From Lysobacteraceae bacterium NML93-0793 (GTDB lineage: Bacteria; Pseudomonadota; Gammaproteobacteria; Xanthomonadales; Xanthomonadaceae), in contig NTJG01000004.1 of NCBI GenBank assembly GCA_002324875.1, positions 124,001-188,000 on the forward strand: 64,000 bases of DNA. The letters run 5' to 3'. The notes under the pieces are model-generated. The model ran no database searches and had not been told where the DNA came from. It saw nothing but the letters and a program-made list of their open reading frames with translations. Position numbers and translations under genes: made by a program. Every line of letters begins with the position of its first letter. Within the stretch, counting starts at the first letter, position 1. Below are positions 19,626 through 27,137 of the stretch, piece after piece.

Positions 19626-20183
19626 ATGGAACCGCTCAGGTACCTGGGCGGCTACCCGCCCGAGGTGCAGGCGCGCGTGCGTGAGCTGATCGCGCAGGAT
19701 CGCCTGGGCACGCTGCTGGCCGCGAAGTATCGCGATGCCCACACCGTGCGTAACGACGGCCAGCTCTACGCCTACGTGCAGGCGCTCAAGGACCGGCACA
19801 TGCGCAAGGCCGCACCTCTGGGCAAGGTGGTCTTCGACGGCAAGCTGCAGGTGCTCAAGCATGCGCTCGGCACGCATACCACGGTGTCCCGCGTGCAGGG
19901 TGGCCGGCTCAAGGCCAGTCGCGAGATCCGCATCGCCTGTGTGTTCCGTGATGCACCCGCGGACTTCCTCAGGATGATCGTCGTCCACGAACTCGCGCAC
20001 ATGAAAGAGGCCGAGCACAACAAGGCCTTCTATCAGTTGTGTACCCACATGGAACCCGACTACCACCAGCTGGAGTTCGATCTGCGGCTGTACCTGACGC
20101 AGATGGACGTGGCGCGGCGGTCGGTCTCCGGCATCCGCCTCGACGAGGCACCGCACACGACAACCCAGGATTCCACCCCATGA
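19626..20183 (+). CDS. YgjP-like zinc metallopeptidase (DUF45)
   Basis: The 185-residue protein carries the zinc signature HELAH at residues 121-125 in IVVHELAHMKEAEHNKAFY, the hallmark of the YgjP/DUF45 SprT-like family. The upstream region has the family's VRNDGQLYAYVQALKDR pattern. The start at 19626 gives MEPLRYLGGYPPEVQ but has no Shine-Dalgarno, because the purA terminator fills that space. The 3' end overlaps the next ATG (ATGA). E. coli YgjP has been reported as a UTP pyrophosphatase, so activity should not be assumed to be proteolytic. Confidence 0.85.
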   Translation: MEPLRYLGGYPPEVQARVRELIAQDRLGTLLAAKYRDAHTVRNDGQLYAYVQALKDRHMRKAAPLGKVVFDGKLQVLKHALGTHTTVSRVQGGRLKASREIRIACVFRDAPADFLRMIVVHELAHMKEAEHNKAFYQLCTHMEPDYHQLEFDLRLYLTQMDVARRSVSGIRLDEAPHTTTQDSTP

Positions 20184-20596
20184 TCGACATCCACACGCTC
20201 GGCCTGCGCGACCTCGATCGGCTCGTGCGCGCCGCCGAGCAACGGCTCGACGTGCTGGCGCGGCGCCGGCCCGCCGCCGTCGTCCGGCAGGCGCTGATCG
20301 AACGTGCGGCTTCGTACGGCTACACGATCGATGCGGTGTTCGGCACGCAGGCAGCCGACCCGGATGTCGCGCGCAAACCCGCACGGAAACGCAAGGCCGC
20401 AAAAGTCGCTGCGAAATACCGGGACCCGGAGAACCGCCGGAACACCTGGTCGGGCCGTGGCCGCATGCCGCGCTGGCTCGCCGAGCGGGTCAGGCGTGGC
20501 CAGAGTGCCGCGGATTTCCTGATTCCGGGACTGGCGCGTCCGACCGCCCGCAAGAACAGTCCGATCGGCCGCAGATCCGTGTACAAGCCGCGTTGA
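20180..20596 (+). CDS. H-NS histone family nucleoid protein
   Basis: This is a 138-residue basic protein. The N-terminal helix (LGLRDLDRLVRAAEQRLDVL) is suited to dimerisation. A basic linker (RKPARKRKAAKVAAKYRD) leads into the conserved H-NS DNA-binding motif NTWSGRGRMPRWLAERV. It is longer than plain H-NS-like XrvA/BpH3 proteins because of a Lys/Arg-rich C-terminus (ARPTARKNSPIGRRS). It starts on ATGA with the metallopeptidase stop, so the two are coupled. H-NS proteins silence AT-rich acquired DNA; the targets here are unknown. Confidence 0.88.
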   Translation: MIDIHTLGLRDLDRLVRAAEQRLDVLARRRPAAVVRQALIERAASYGYTIDAVFGTQAADPDVARKPARKRKAAKVAAKYRDPENRRNTWSGRGRMPRWLAERVRRGQSAADFLIPGLARPTARKNSPIGRRSVYKPR

Positions 20597-20627
20597 CGCG
20601 CGATGGACGCACGGTGAAGGGTGGGGC

Positions 20628-21437
20628 TCAGCGCCTGCGCAGGTAGAGCGCCCAGTAGGCCAGCCCGAGTCCGCCGCCGCCGATGATGTTGCCCAGCGTC
20701 GACCACAGCAGATTGGCGGCGGCCGCGCTCCACGACAGCCCGGCCGGCAGCTCGGCTCCGGTGACCGCCTGCGCGAGCAGGCCGAGCGGCAGCAGCGACA
20801 TGTTGGCGATCGAGTGCTCCAGGCCCAGGGCGACGAAGGCCGCGACGGGCGGCACGATGACGGCGACCTTGTCGCCGGCGGATTTCGCGCCGGCGGCCAT
20901 CCAGACCGCCAGGCAGACCAGCATGTTCGCAAGCATGCCGCTGGCGACGATCTGGCCGGCGGATTTCGAGGTTTTTCCTGCCGCGAGCTCCACCGCGGAT
21001 GTCGCGAACGCACCGTCGCCGTCGAGGTGCAGACCCGCGCCGATCGCGAGCAGTACCAGCGCCAGCGCGCCGCCGAGATTGGCCAGCCAGACCAGGCTCC
21101 ACGCACGCAGCAAGGCGCCGGGACCGATGCGGCGTTGCGCAAGCGGCAGGGTCATCAAGGTGTTGCCGGTGAACAGTTCGGCGCCGGCCAGCAGCACGAG
21201 AATCAGGCCGAGCGCGAAGCCGATGCCGGTCGTGATCTGTACGAGCCCGTAGGGCAGCTCGCCGGCCCCCGCGCCGATCAACACCGCCACCAGGCTGCCG
21301 AAGCCGATGTAGGCGCCGGCCAGCAGGCCGAGGCCGAGCATCCGGCCGGCGGGCAGCGCCGCTTTGTCGACGCAGGTATCGGAGATCGAACTCGCGATGT
21401 CCTCGGGCGGGGCGATGGCGGGCGAGGCGTCGGCCAT
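20628..21437 (-). CDS. Formate/nitrite transporter (FNT) family channel
   Basis: The 269-residue protein has about six transmembrane helices and belongs to the FocA/NirC channel family. It shows GAYIGFGSLVAVLIGAGAGE, ELFTGNTLMTLP (the omega-loop region), VWLANLGGALALVLL and ALGLEHSIANMSLLPLG, all typical FNT elements. ATG at 21437 is chosen; ATG at 21446 is also possible. The gene is convergent with the H-NS gene (31 bp gap). Substrate (formate, nitrite or another small monoacid) cannot be decided, and no formate or nitrite enzymes flank it. Confidence 0.86.
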   Translation of the reverse strand: MADASPAIAPPEDIASSISDTCVDKAALPAGRMLGLGLLAGAYIGFGSLVAVLIGAGAGELPYGLVQITTGIGFALGLILVLLAGAELFTGNTLMTLPLAQRRIGPGALLRAWSLVWLANLGGALALVLLAIGAGLHLDGDGAFATSAVELAAGKTSKSAGQIVASGMLANMLVCLAVWMAAGAKSAGDKVAVIVPPVAAFVALGLEHSIANMSLLPLGLLAQAVTGAELPAGLSWSAAAANLLWSTLGNIIGGGGLGLAYWALYLRRR

Positions 21438-21542
21438 GGGGCGCATCCGTTCGGGAGAGCCTCCCGCTATACGCGGGTCGCGGTGAAGCAGGCGGCCACG
21501 CCCGCTGTACACCCCGTCGTCTCGAACCCGAGGAAGGGCGCG

Positions 21543-22415
21543 TCAGGCGATTGCAGCGCGCGCATCCGCGGCCGGCGTGCGGCCGAACATGCGCCCGTAC
21601 TCTCGGGTGAACTGCGGCACGCTCTCGTAGCCCACGGCGTAGGCCGCGCTGCTCGCGGCCAGTCCCTGCGATTGCATCAGCCGGCGTGCTTCGATCAGGC
21701 GCAGATGCTTCTGGAACTGCAGCGGCGACAAGGAGGTGATCGCCTTGAAATGGCGGTGGAAGGCCGACGCGCTCATGCCGGCTTCGCTGGCGAGCGCGTC
21801 GACCGGCAGCGGGCGGGTGAACTCCCGGCGCAACCGCTTCACGGCGCGGGCGATGCGCTGCACGTGCCCGTCGGGCCAGCCGAGGCGGCGGATCGCGTGG
21901 CCATGCCGCCCGGCGAGCAGCCAGTAGTGCAGCTCGCGGACGCGCTGGGCCTGCAGTACGGGCAGGGCGTCGGGCTGTTCGAGCAGCTGCAGCAGCCGCA
22001 GCGCGGCGTCGGCGACCTCGCGTTCGGTGGGATGCACGCGCACCGGGCGCGGGTCGTGGTCCGGTGGCGATCCCATCTGTGCGACGAGATCGGCGATGAC
22101 GGCCGGGTCGAGTTCCAGCACCAGCGAGTAATAGGGCGCCGCGGCGCTGGCGGATGTGATCTGGCTGACCGTCGGCACGTCGGCGGTGATCAGCAGCGAG
22201 TGCCCGGCGGTGAACTCGAAGGCGCGGGTGCCGAAGGTGACGCGCTTGCCGCCCTGCTGCACCAGGCTCACCAGCGGTCGCTACACATCGTGCATCAAGG
22301 CACTGGGCGCGAGCGCACGCACGGCCATCAGCCCGGGGATGGGGGAGGCTGCCAGGCCGTCGGCGCCGGCGTGGGTTTCGGCATGGTGGCGCACAGCTTC
22401 GAGCAAGGTCGACAT
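21543..22415 (-). pseudogene. AraC-family regulator interrupted by an in-frame amber codon
   Basis: Reading leftward from ATG at 22415 gives MSTLLEAVRHHAETHAGADG and continues to ALMHDV. Then TAG (22283-22281) is followed in the same frame by RPLVSLVQQGGKRVTFGTRA and an intact AraC protein to 21543. The upstream and downstream parts together form the AraC_N domain, and the C-terminus has two helix-turn-helix motifs (VDALASEAGMSASAFHRHFK and SAAYAVGYESVPQFTREYGR). Relatives have an aromatic residue at the stop position, so TAC or TAT to TAG is the likely change. Total length would be 290 codons, normal for the family. It is divergent from an SDR gene that it probably regulated. A sequencing error or restart at GTG 22271 is possible. 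Confidence 0.8.
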
Positions 22416-22557
22416 GCGCGGATCGTAGCGCCGGGGCGGCGGGGTGCACGCGCCGTTGGCAGGAATGGGCAAGTCGAGTGGAGGTTCCGGCAACCCGGGG
22501 CCGGGAGGCGCGCGCACGCTGTGCACCATCCTTCGCAACCTTCAAACGGAGACTCCG

Positions 22558-23313
22558 ATGCGCACACTCGCACTCGTGACCGGCGCCAGCCGCGGCCTCG
22601 GCCGCAACACCGCGCTCGCCATCGCCCGCGGCGGCGGCGACGTGGTGGTGACCTATCGCGGCAGCGCCGACGAGGCGACGGCGGTGGTGGCGGACATCGA
22701 AGCCCTGGGCCGCAGGGCGGTGGCGCTGCAGCTCGACACCGGCGAGGTCGACGCGTTTCCCGTGTTCGTGACGCGCCTGCGCACCGCGCTGCGTGACACC
22801 TGGCAGCGCGAGACCTTCGACCATCTCGTCAACAACGCCGGCCATGGCGACACCGCGCCGATCGCTGACACCACCGTCGCCCAGTTCGACCGGCTGGTGG
22901 ACGTGCATTTCAAGGGTGTGTTCTTCCTCACCCAGGCGTTGCTGCCGCTGATCGCCGACGGCGGACGCATCTTCAACATCTCCACCGGACTCACGCGCTT
23001 CGCCTATCCCGGCTATGCGGCCTATGCGGCGGCGAAGGCCGCGGTCGAAACCTTGAGCGTCTACATGGCCAAGGAGTTCGGGGCGCGCGGTATCGCGGTG
23101 AACACGGTGGCGCCGGGTGCGATCGAAACCGACTTCGGCGGTGGCGTCGTGCGCGACAACGCCGACGTCAACGCGCAGCTGGCCGGCATCACCGCCCTGG
23201 GCCGCGTCGGCGTGGCGGACGACATCGGGCCGATGATCGCGGCATTGCTGGGCGAGGCGAACCGCTGGGTCAATGCGCAGCGGATCGAGGTCTCGGGCGG
23301 GCAGGCGATCTGA
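22558..23313 (+). CDS. Short-chain dehydrogenase/reductase
   Basis: The 251-residue classical SDR has the nucleotide-binding TGASRGLG at residues 8-15, NNAGHGD, catalytic Ser in NISTGLTRF and Y156-x3-K160 in YAAYAAAKAAV. It ends with a VSGGQAI-type terminus. CGGAG precedes the ATG at 22558. It is divergent from the broken AraC gene, a common AraC-SDR pairing in which the regulator senses the substrate. The alcohol or ketone substrate is not evident. Confidence 0.9.
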   Translation: MRTLALVTGASRGLGRNTALAIARGGGDVVVTYRGSADEATAVVADIEALGRRAVALQLDTGEVDAFPVFVTRLRTALRDTWQRETFDHLVNNAGHGDTAPIADTTVAQFDRLVDVHFKGVFFLTQALLPLIADGGRIFNISTGLTRFAYPGYAAYAAAKAAVETLSVYMAKEFGARGIAVNTVAPGAIETDFGGGVVRDNADVNAQLAGITALGRVGVADDIGPMIAALLGEANRWVNAQRIEVSGGQAI

Positions 23314-23458
23314 GGCGGGCAGGGACGGCGGCAGCGCGCACCGCCGCCGCACTCCGGCCCGGGGTCGCGCATTCACCACGCCTTGCGCCCTGATCGTCGA
23401 TGGTGCGGCTCGCACCGCGCCACTCCTGCGCGCGGCCGCCCCTTCGACGAGACTTCCG

Positions 23459-23899
23459 ATGGATACCCACCCCGTAGTCGCGACGCCGCCCTACCGGCCG
23501 CTGAGCCCTGTCCACCTGGTGCTGGTGACCAGTGCGTTCCCCCTCTTCCTCGGCGCGCTGCTCGCCGACATCGCCTATGCACGCAGTTACGAGATCCAGT
23601 GGACCAACTTCGCGTCCTGGCTGCTGGTCGGCGCGATGGTGTTCGCGGTGCCGGCCCTGATCTGGGCGCTGGTGTCGCTGTTCGCGCCGCGTGCCCGCAC
23701 GCGGACGCGGTATCTGTATGTCGGCCTGCTCGCACTCACCTGCGTGCTCGGCTTCCTCAATTCCCTGGTGCACGCGATGGATGCGTGGCAGAAGATGCCG
23801 CAGGCGCTGGTGTGGTCGGTGCTGTGCGTCGTGTCGATCGGCGCCACGCTGTGGTTCGCCCTCGGCGGCACGCTGCGCCGCGTGGAGGTGCTGCCGTGA
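23459..23899 (+). CDS. DUF2231 family membrane protein
   Basis: The 146-residue protein has four transmembrane helices: VHLVLVTSAFPLFLGALLAD, WLLVGAMVFAVPALIWALVS, LYVGLLALTCVLGFLNSLVH and WSVLCVVSIGATLWFALGG. The N-terminal PLSPVHLVLV and the mid-protein HAMDAW are consistent with DUF2231, an uncharacterised family often paired with quinoprotein-like dehydrogenases. Its stop overlaps the GTG of the following lipoprotein (GTGA). It could serve as the membrane redox or assembly partner of that protein. Confidence 0.82.
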   Translation: MDTHPVVATPPYRPLSPVHLVLVTSAFPLFLGALLADIAYARSYEIQWTNFASWLLVGAMVFAVPALIWALVSLFAPRARTRTRYLYVGLLALTCVLGFLNSLVHAMDAWQKMPQALVWSVLCVVSIGATLWFALGGTLRRVEVLP

Positions 23900-25293
23900 G
23901 CCGCCTCCCGACGCGTTCGTCCTCCGCGCTGCTCGTGCGCGCCCTGGTGCCGGCGCTGGCGCTTTCGCTCGCCGCCTGCAGCGGCACGCCGGACGAGACC
24001 TATGTAGGCCCGTCGCCGGATCTGCCCAAGCCGCAGCGTGGCTTGTTCCCGACGCTGAAGATCTCGCTGCCCACCGAGTGGGGCGACGAACTGCCCACCG
24101 TGCCCGAGGGCTATACGATCGCCCCGATCGCCGACAATCTGCTGATCCCCCGTCAGATGCTGGTGCTGCCCAACGGCGACATCCTGGTCGCCGAGGGCCG
24201 CGGCGGCCGCGCGCCGAAGCTCACGCCGAAGGACATCATCGCAGGCGTCATCAAGGCGCGTGGCAATACCCAGGTGGAGAGCGGCGATCGGCTCACGCTG
24301 CTGCGCGACGGCGACGGTGACGGCACCTACGAGGGCCGCTCGGTGTTCGCCGAGAATCTGGACGCGCCCTATGGTCTGGCGTTCGGCAACGACTCGATCT
24401 ATGTCGCCACCCAGGACGCATTGCTGCGCTTCGAGTACACCGAGGGCGCGGTCAATGCCTCCGGTCCGCCGCAGGAAATCACCCGGCTGCCGTCGGCGAT
24501 CAACCACCACTGGACCAAGGCGCTGACCATCAGTGCCGACGGGCGGTATCTGTTCGTCGGCATCGGCTCGGACAGCAACATCACCGAGCGCGGCCTGGCC
24601 GTGGAAGAGAACCGCGCGATGGTGTGGCAGGTGGATGCGCAGACCGGCTTCCACCGCGTGTTCGCCACCGGACTGCGCAATCCGACCGCGCTGGCGATGC
24701 AGCCGGGTATGGATCAGCTGTGGGCCGTGGTCAACGAACGTGACGAGATCGGCGATGAGCTGGTGCCCGACTACCTCACCAGCGTGCGACCCGGCGGCTT
24801 CTATGGCTGGCCCTACAGCTACTGGGGCAACCACGTCGACGACCGCGTGCGCCCGCAGAAGCCGGAAAAAGTGGCCGCGGCGATCACGCCGGATTTCGCG
24901 CTCGGCTCGCACGTCGCCGCGCTGGGGCTCGCCTTCTCCACGCCGGCGATGGGTCAGCAGTTCGCCAACGGCGTGTTCGTGGGCCAGCACGGCAGCTGGA
25001 ATCGCTCGCCGCCGTCCGGCTACAAGGTGGCGTTCGTGACGTTCCGCGACGGCCGTCCGGCGGGTGAGGCGGTGGATTTCGCGACCGGTTTTCTCGGCAG
25101 TGATGGCAAGGCACGCGGCCGGCCTGTCGGTGTGACGGTGGATCCGCGCGGTGCGCTGCTGATTGCCGACGATCTGGCCAACACCATCTGGCGGGTCACG
25201 CCGACGGGTGGTGCGCAGGGCGCAGCGTCGCGTCCGGCCGCGCCGGCGCCCGCGGAGCCGGCGCCGGCCGCCAGCGTGCCGCCCGAGGCGTGA
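23896..25293 (+). CDS. Sorbosone-dehydrogenase-like PQQ beta-propeller lipoprotein
   Basis: The 465-residue lipoprotein has the lipobox LAAC with Cys28. The mature part is a beta-propeller of the soluble glucose/sorbosone dehydrogenase family: IPRQMLVLPNGDILVAEGRG, TLLRDGDGDGTYEGRSVF, NHHWTKALTISADGRYLFVG, ATGLRNPTALAMQPG, VNERDEIGDELVPDYLTSV, GFYGWPYSYWG, FVGQHGSWNRSPPSGYKVAF and GVTVDPRGALLIADD. The conserved His, Arg-Asn-Pro and QHGSWNR residues match the PQQ-binding face. It probably oxidises a sugar or aldose in the periplasm. The start is GTG, overlapping the DUF2231 stop. The C-terminal tail is Ala/Pro-rich. Confidence 0.88.
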   Translation: MSRLPTRSSSALLVRALVPALALSLAACSGTPDETYVGPSPDLPKPQRGLFPTLKISLPTEWGDELPTVPEGYTIAPIADNLLIPRQMLVLPNGDILVAEGRGGRAPKLTPKDIIAGVIKARGNTQVESGDRLTLLRDGDGDGTYEGRSVFAENLDAPYGLAFGNDSIYVATQDALLRFEYTEGAVNASGPPQEITRLPSAINHHWTKALTISADGRYLFVGIGSDSNITERGLAVEENRAMVWQVDAQTGFHRVFATGLRNPTALAMQPGMDQLWAVVNERDEIGDELVPDYLTSVRPGGFYGWPYSYWGNHVDDRVRPQKPEKVAAAITPDFALGSHVAALGLAFSTPAMGQQFANGVFVGQHGSWNRSPPSGYKVAFVTFRDGRPAGEAVDFATGFLGSDGKARGRPVGVTVDPRGALLIADDLANTIWRVTPTGGAQGAASRPAAPAPAEPAPAASVPPEA

Positions 25294-25317
25294 GCACAGG
25301 CTTCGATGCTTGAACGG

Positions 25318-25341
25318 CGAAGGGCCCGAACGGGCCCTTCG
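25318..25341. terminator. Perfect hairpin between convergent genes
   Basis: CGAAGGGCCCG (25318-25328) and CGGGCCCTTCG (25331-25341) are perfect 11-bp arms with a 2-nt centre. The hairpin lies between the quinoprotein-like gene and the opposing RidA gene. T tracts are poor on both sides, so it is probably a bidirectional, possibly weak, terminator. Confidence 0.65.
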
Positions 25342-25372
25342 TCGTGTGGCGCCGCAGAACACCCGGCGCGGA

Positions 25373-25777
25373 TCAGCCGGCCGGCGGCTCCGGCAGCCTG
25401 GCCACCACCTTGATCTCGAAATCGAAGCCGGCCAGCCAGGTCACGCCCACGACGGTCGCGGTCGGGAAGGGCGCCTCGCCCCAGAACTCCGACACGATCT
25501 GCCAGGCGCGTTCGAACCGGCTGGCGGGATCGACGACGAAAAAGGTCACATCGATCACATCGTCGAAGCTTGCGCCGGCAGCGGCGAGCACGGCGTTGAG
25601 ATTCTCGAACGCGAGGTGCACCTGCTGCTCGAAATCCGGTTCGGGCGAACCGTCCTCGCGGGCGCCCACCTGGCCCGAGACGAACAGGAAGCCGTCGGAG
25701 CGGACGGCCGGCGAGTAGCGGTGCAGTGCATACAGCGCGTGGGGACGGAGGGGGAATACGGCGTCACGTGTCGGCAT
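25373..25777 (-). CDS. RidA/YjgF family protein
   Basis: The 134-residue member of the RidA (reactive enamine/imine deaminase) superfamily contains FLFVSGQVGAREDGSPEPDF, QVHLAFENLNAVLAAAGASF, VIDVTFFVVD and FPTATVVGVTWLAGFDFEIK. Archetypal RidA has an Arg in the xRxxxEV region that contacts the substrate carboxylate. Here that region reads TATVVGVTWL, so the Arg is absent and enamine deaminase activity is doubtful. AAGGAA precedes the ATG at 25777. It is divergent from a LysR gene 129 bp away, which may control it. Confidence 0.87.
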   Translation of the reverse strand: MPTRDAVFPLRPHALYALHRYSPAVRSDGFLFVSGQVGAREDGSPEPDFEQQVHLAFENLNAVLAAAGASFDDVIDVTFFVVDPASRFERAWQIVSEFWGEAPFPTATVVGVTWLAGFDFEIKVVARLPEPPAG

Positions 25778-25906
25778 TGGAATTCCTTTCGGGCGCAGCC
25801 CGGGTTGCGATGCCCTGCAGTCTGTGTGTGCGCATCCGCGCGATAAACACACGCAGCCCGCCACCACTGTTCGTAGAATCCGCACAATTCCCGGGGCCGG
25901 ATTGTC

Positions 25907-26833
25907 ATGGACCGTTTCGATGCGATGCAGGCCTTTGCGCGCGTGGTGGAGGCGGGCAGCTTCACCAAGGCGGCCGACACCCTGCGGTTGAGCCGCAGCA
26001 CGGTCAGCGCGCTGGTGCGACAGCTGGAGGCGCATCTGCGGGTCAAGCTGCTTCACCGCACCACGCGCCAGGTCAGCGTGACGGCCGACGGCGCGGCGTA
26101 TTACGAGCGCGTCGTGCACCTGCTGGCCGATCTGGACGATGCCGAGACCAGTCTGTCGGGCGCGACCGCCGCGCCGCGTGGGCGTCTGCGTGTCGACGTG
26201 CCCAGCCCCTTCGCGCGCATGTTGCTGGTGCCCGCGCTGCCGGACTTCCACGCGCGCTATCCCGACATCCAGCTCGACCTCGGCGTCAGCGACCGGCGTG
26301 TGGACCTGATCGGCGAGCATGTGGATTGCGTGGTACGCGGCGGCACGATGACCGATCCCTCACTGGTGGCGCGGCATATCGGCGATCTGCAGCTCGGCGT
26401 CTACGCCGCGCCCTGCTATCTGCAGCGCATGGGCACGCCGGCGCATCCACTCGCGCTCGAGGACAGCGACCATCGCATCGTCGGTTTCCTGTGGGCACGC
26501 ACCGGCAGGCCTCTCCCGTATGCGATGCGTCGGGGCGACGAATCGGTGGGTGTGCACGGCCGCTACGTGGTGGCCCTGGACGATGGCAATGCGTACCTGG
26601 CCGCGGGCCTCGCCGGCCTCGGCGTGCTCTGGCTGCCCACGTACATGGCCGACACGCATGTCGCGCAGGGCGAGCTCGTCGCCTTGTTCGAGGCGTGGAC
26701 GCTCGCTCCGATGCCGCTGCATCTCGCGTTTCCGCCGAACCGTCACGTCAGCGCGAAGCTGCGGGTGTTCATCGACTGGATCGTCGAACTCGTCGAGCGG
26801 CACCTGCCGGTGACGACGCGGTCACCGGCCTGA
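25907..26833 (+). CDS. LysR-family transcriptional regulator (CrgA-like)
   Basis: This is a 308-residue LysR protein starting MDRFDAMQAFARVVEAGSFT, with KAADTLRLSRSTVSALVRQL as its helix-turn-helix. The effector domain includes GRLRVDVPSPFARMLLVPAL. This start is typical of the CrgA/AaeR-like branch. The ATG at 25907 directly follows an inverted repeat ACAAT (25884-25888) and ATTGT (25901-25905), a candidate self-binding site. It has only a weak GGGG Shine-Dalgarno. It is divergent from ridA. The 304 bp after it (26834-27137) contain nothing recognisable. Confidence 0.9.
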   Translation: MDRFDAMQAFARVVEAGSFTKAADTLRLSRSTVSALVRQLEAHLRVKLLHRTTRQVSVTADGAAYYERVVHLLADLDDAETSLSGATAAPRGRLRVDVPSPFARMLLVPALPDFHARYPDIQLDLGVSDRRVDLIGEHVDCVVRGGTMTDPSLVARHIGDLQLGVYAAPCYLQRMGTPAHPLALEDSDHRIVGFLWARTGRPLPYAMRRGDESVGVHGRYVVALDDGNAYLAAGLAGLGVLWLPTYMADTHVAQGELVALFEAWTLAPMPLHLAFPPNRHVSAKLRVFIDWIVELVERHLPVTTRSPA

Positions 26834-27137
26834 TCACCCGTGCTGCCCGGACGGCCCTCGCAATTGTCGACGTGGCACGTCAGCGCGCGCTCGGCGGGGT
26901 GGACGCAGGACGCAGGACGCACCGGCGCATCGCGACTGCCGCGAAGGCGTGCGCTATCGCGCAACGGCTTTCACACGCGCGATGCGGCGGCAGCAGACGC
27001 CGGGCGCCCACACGCCTTGTGATGGCCATGAAGGCGAATGCGTCGCGCGCGGACAGACCAGGGGGTCGCGCTCGACACCGGACGCCGCAGCGCCGGTCTC
27101 GCGAAGAGACCGACGCTGCACGCGGCGCGTGCCGGAC

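Noticed and set aside
20320-23415. A 1031-codon leftward frame spanning the FNT, AraC and SDR genes
   Set aside because: It overlaps well-supported genes in other frames and its translation is Arg/Ala low complexity.
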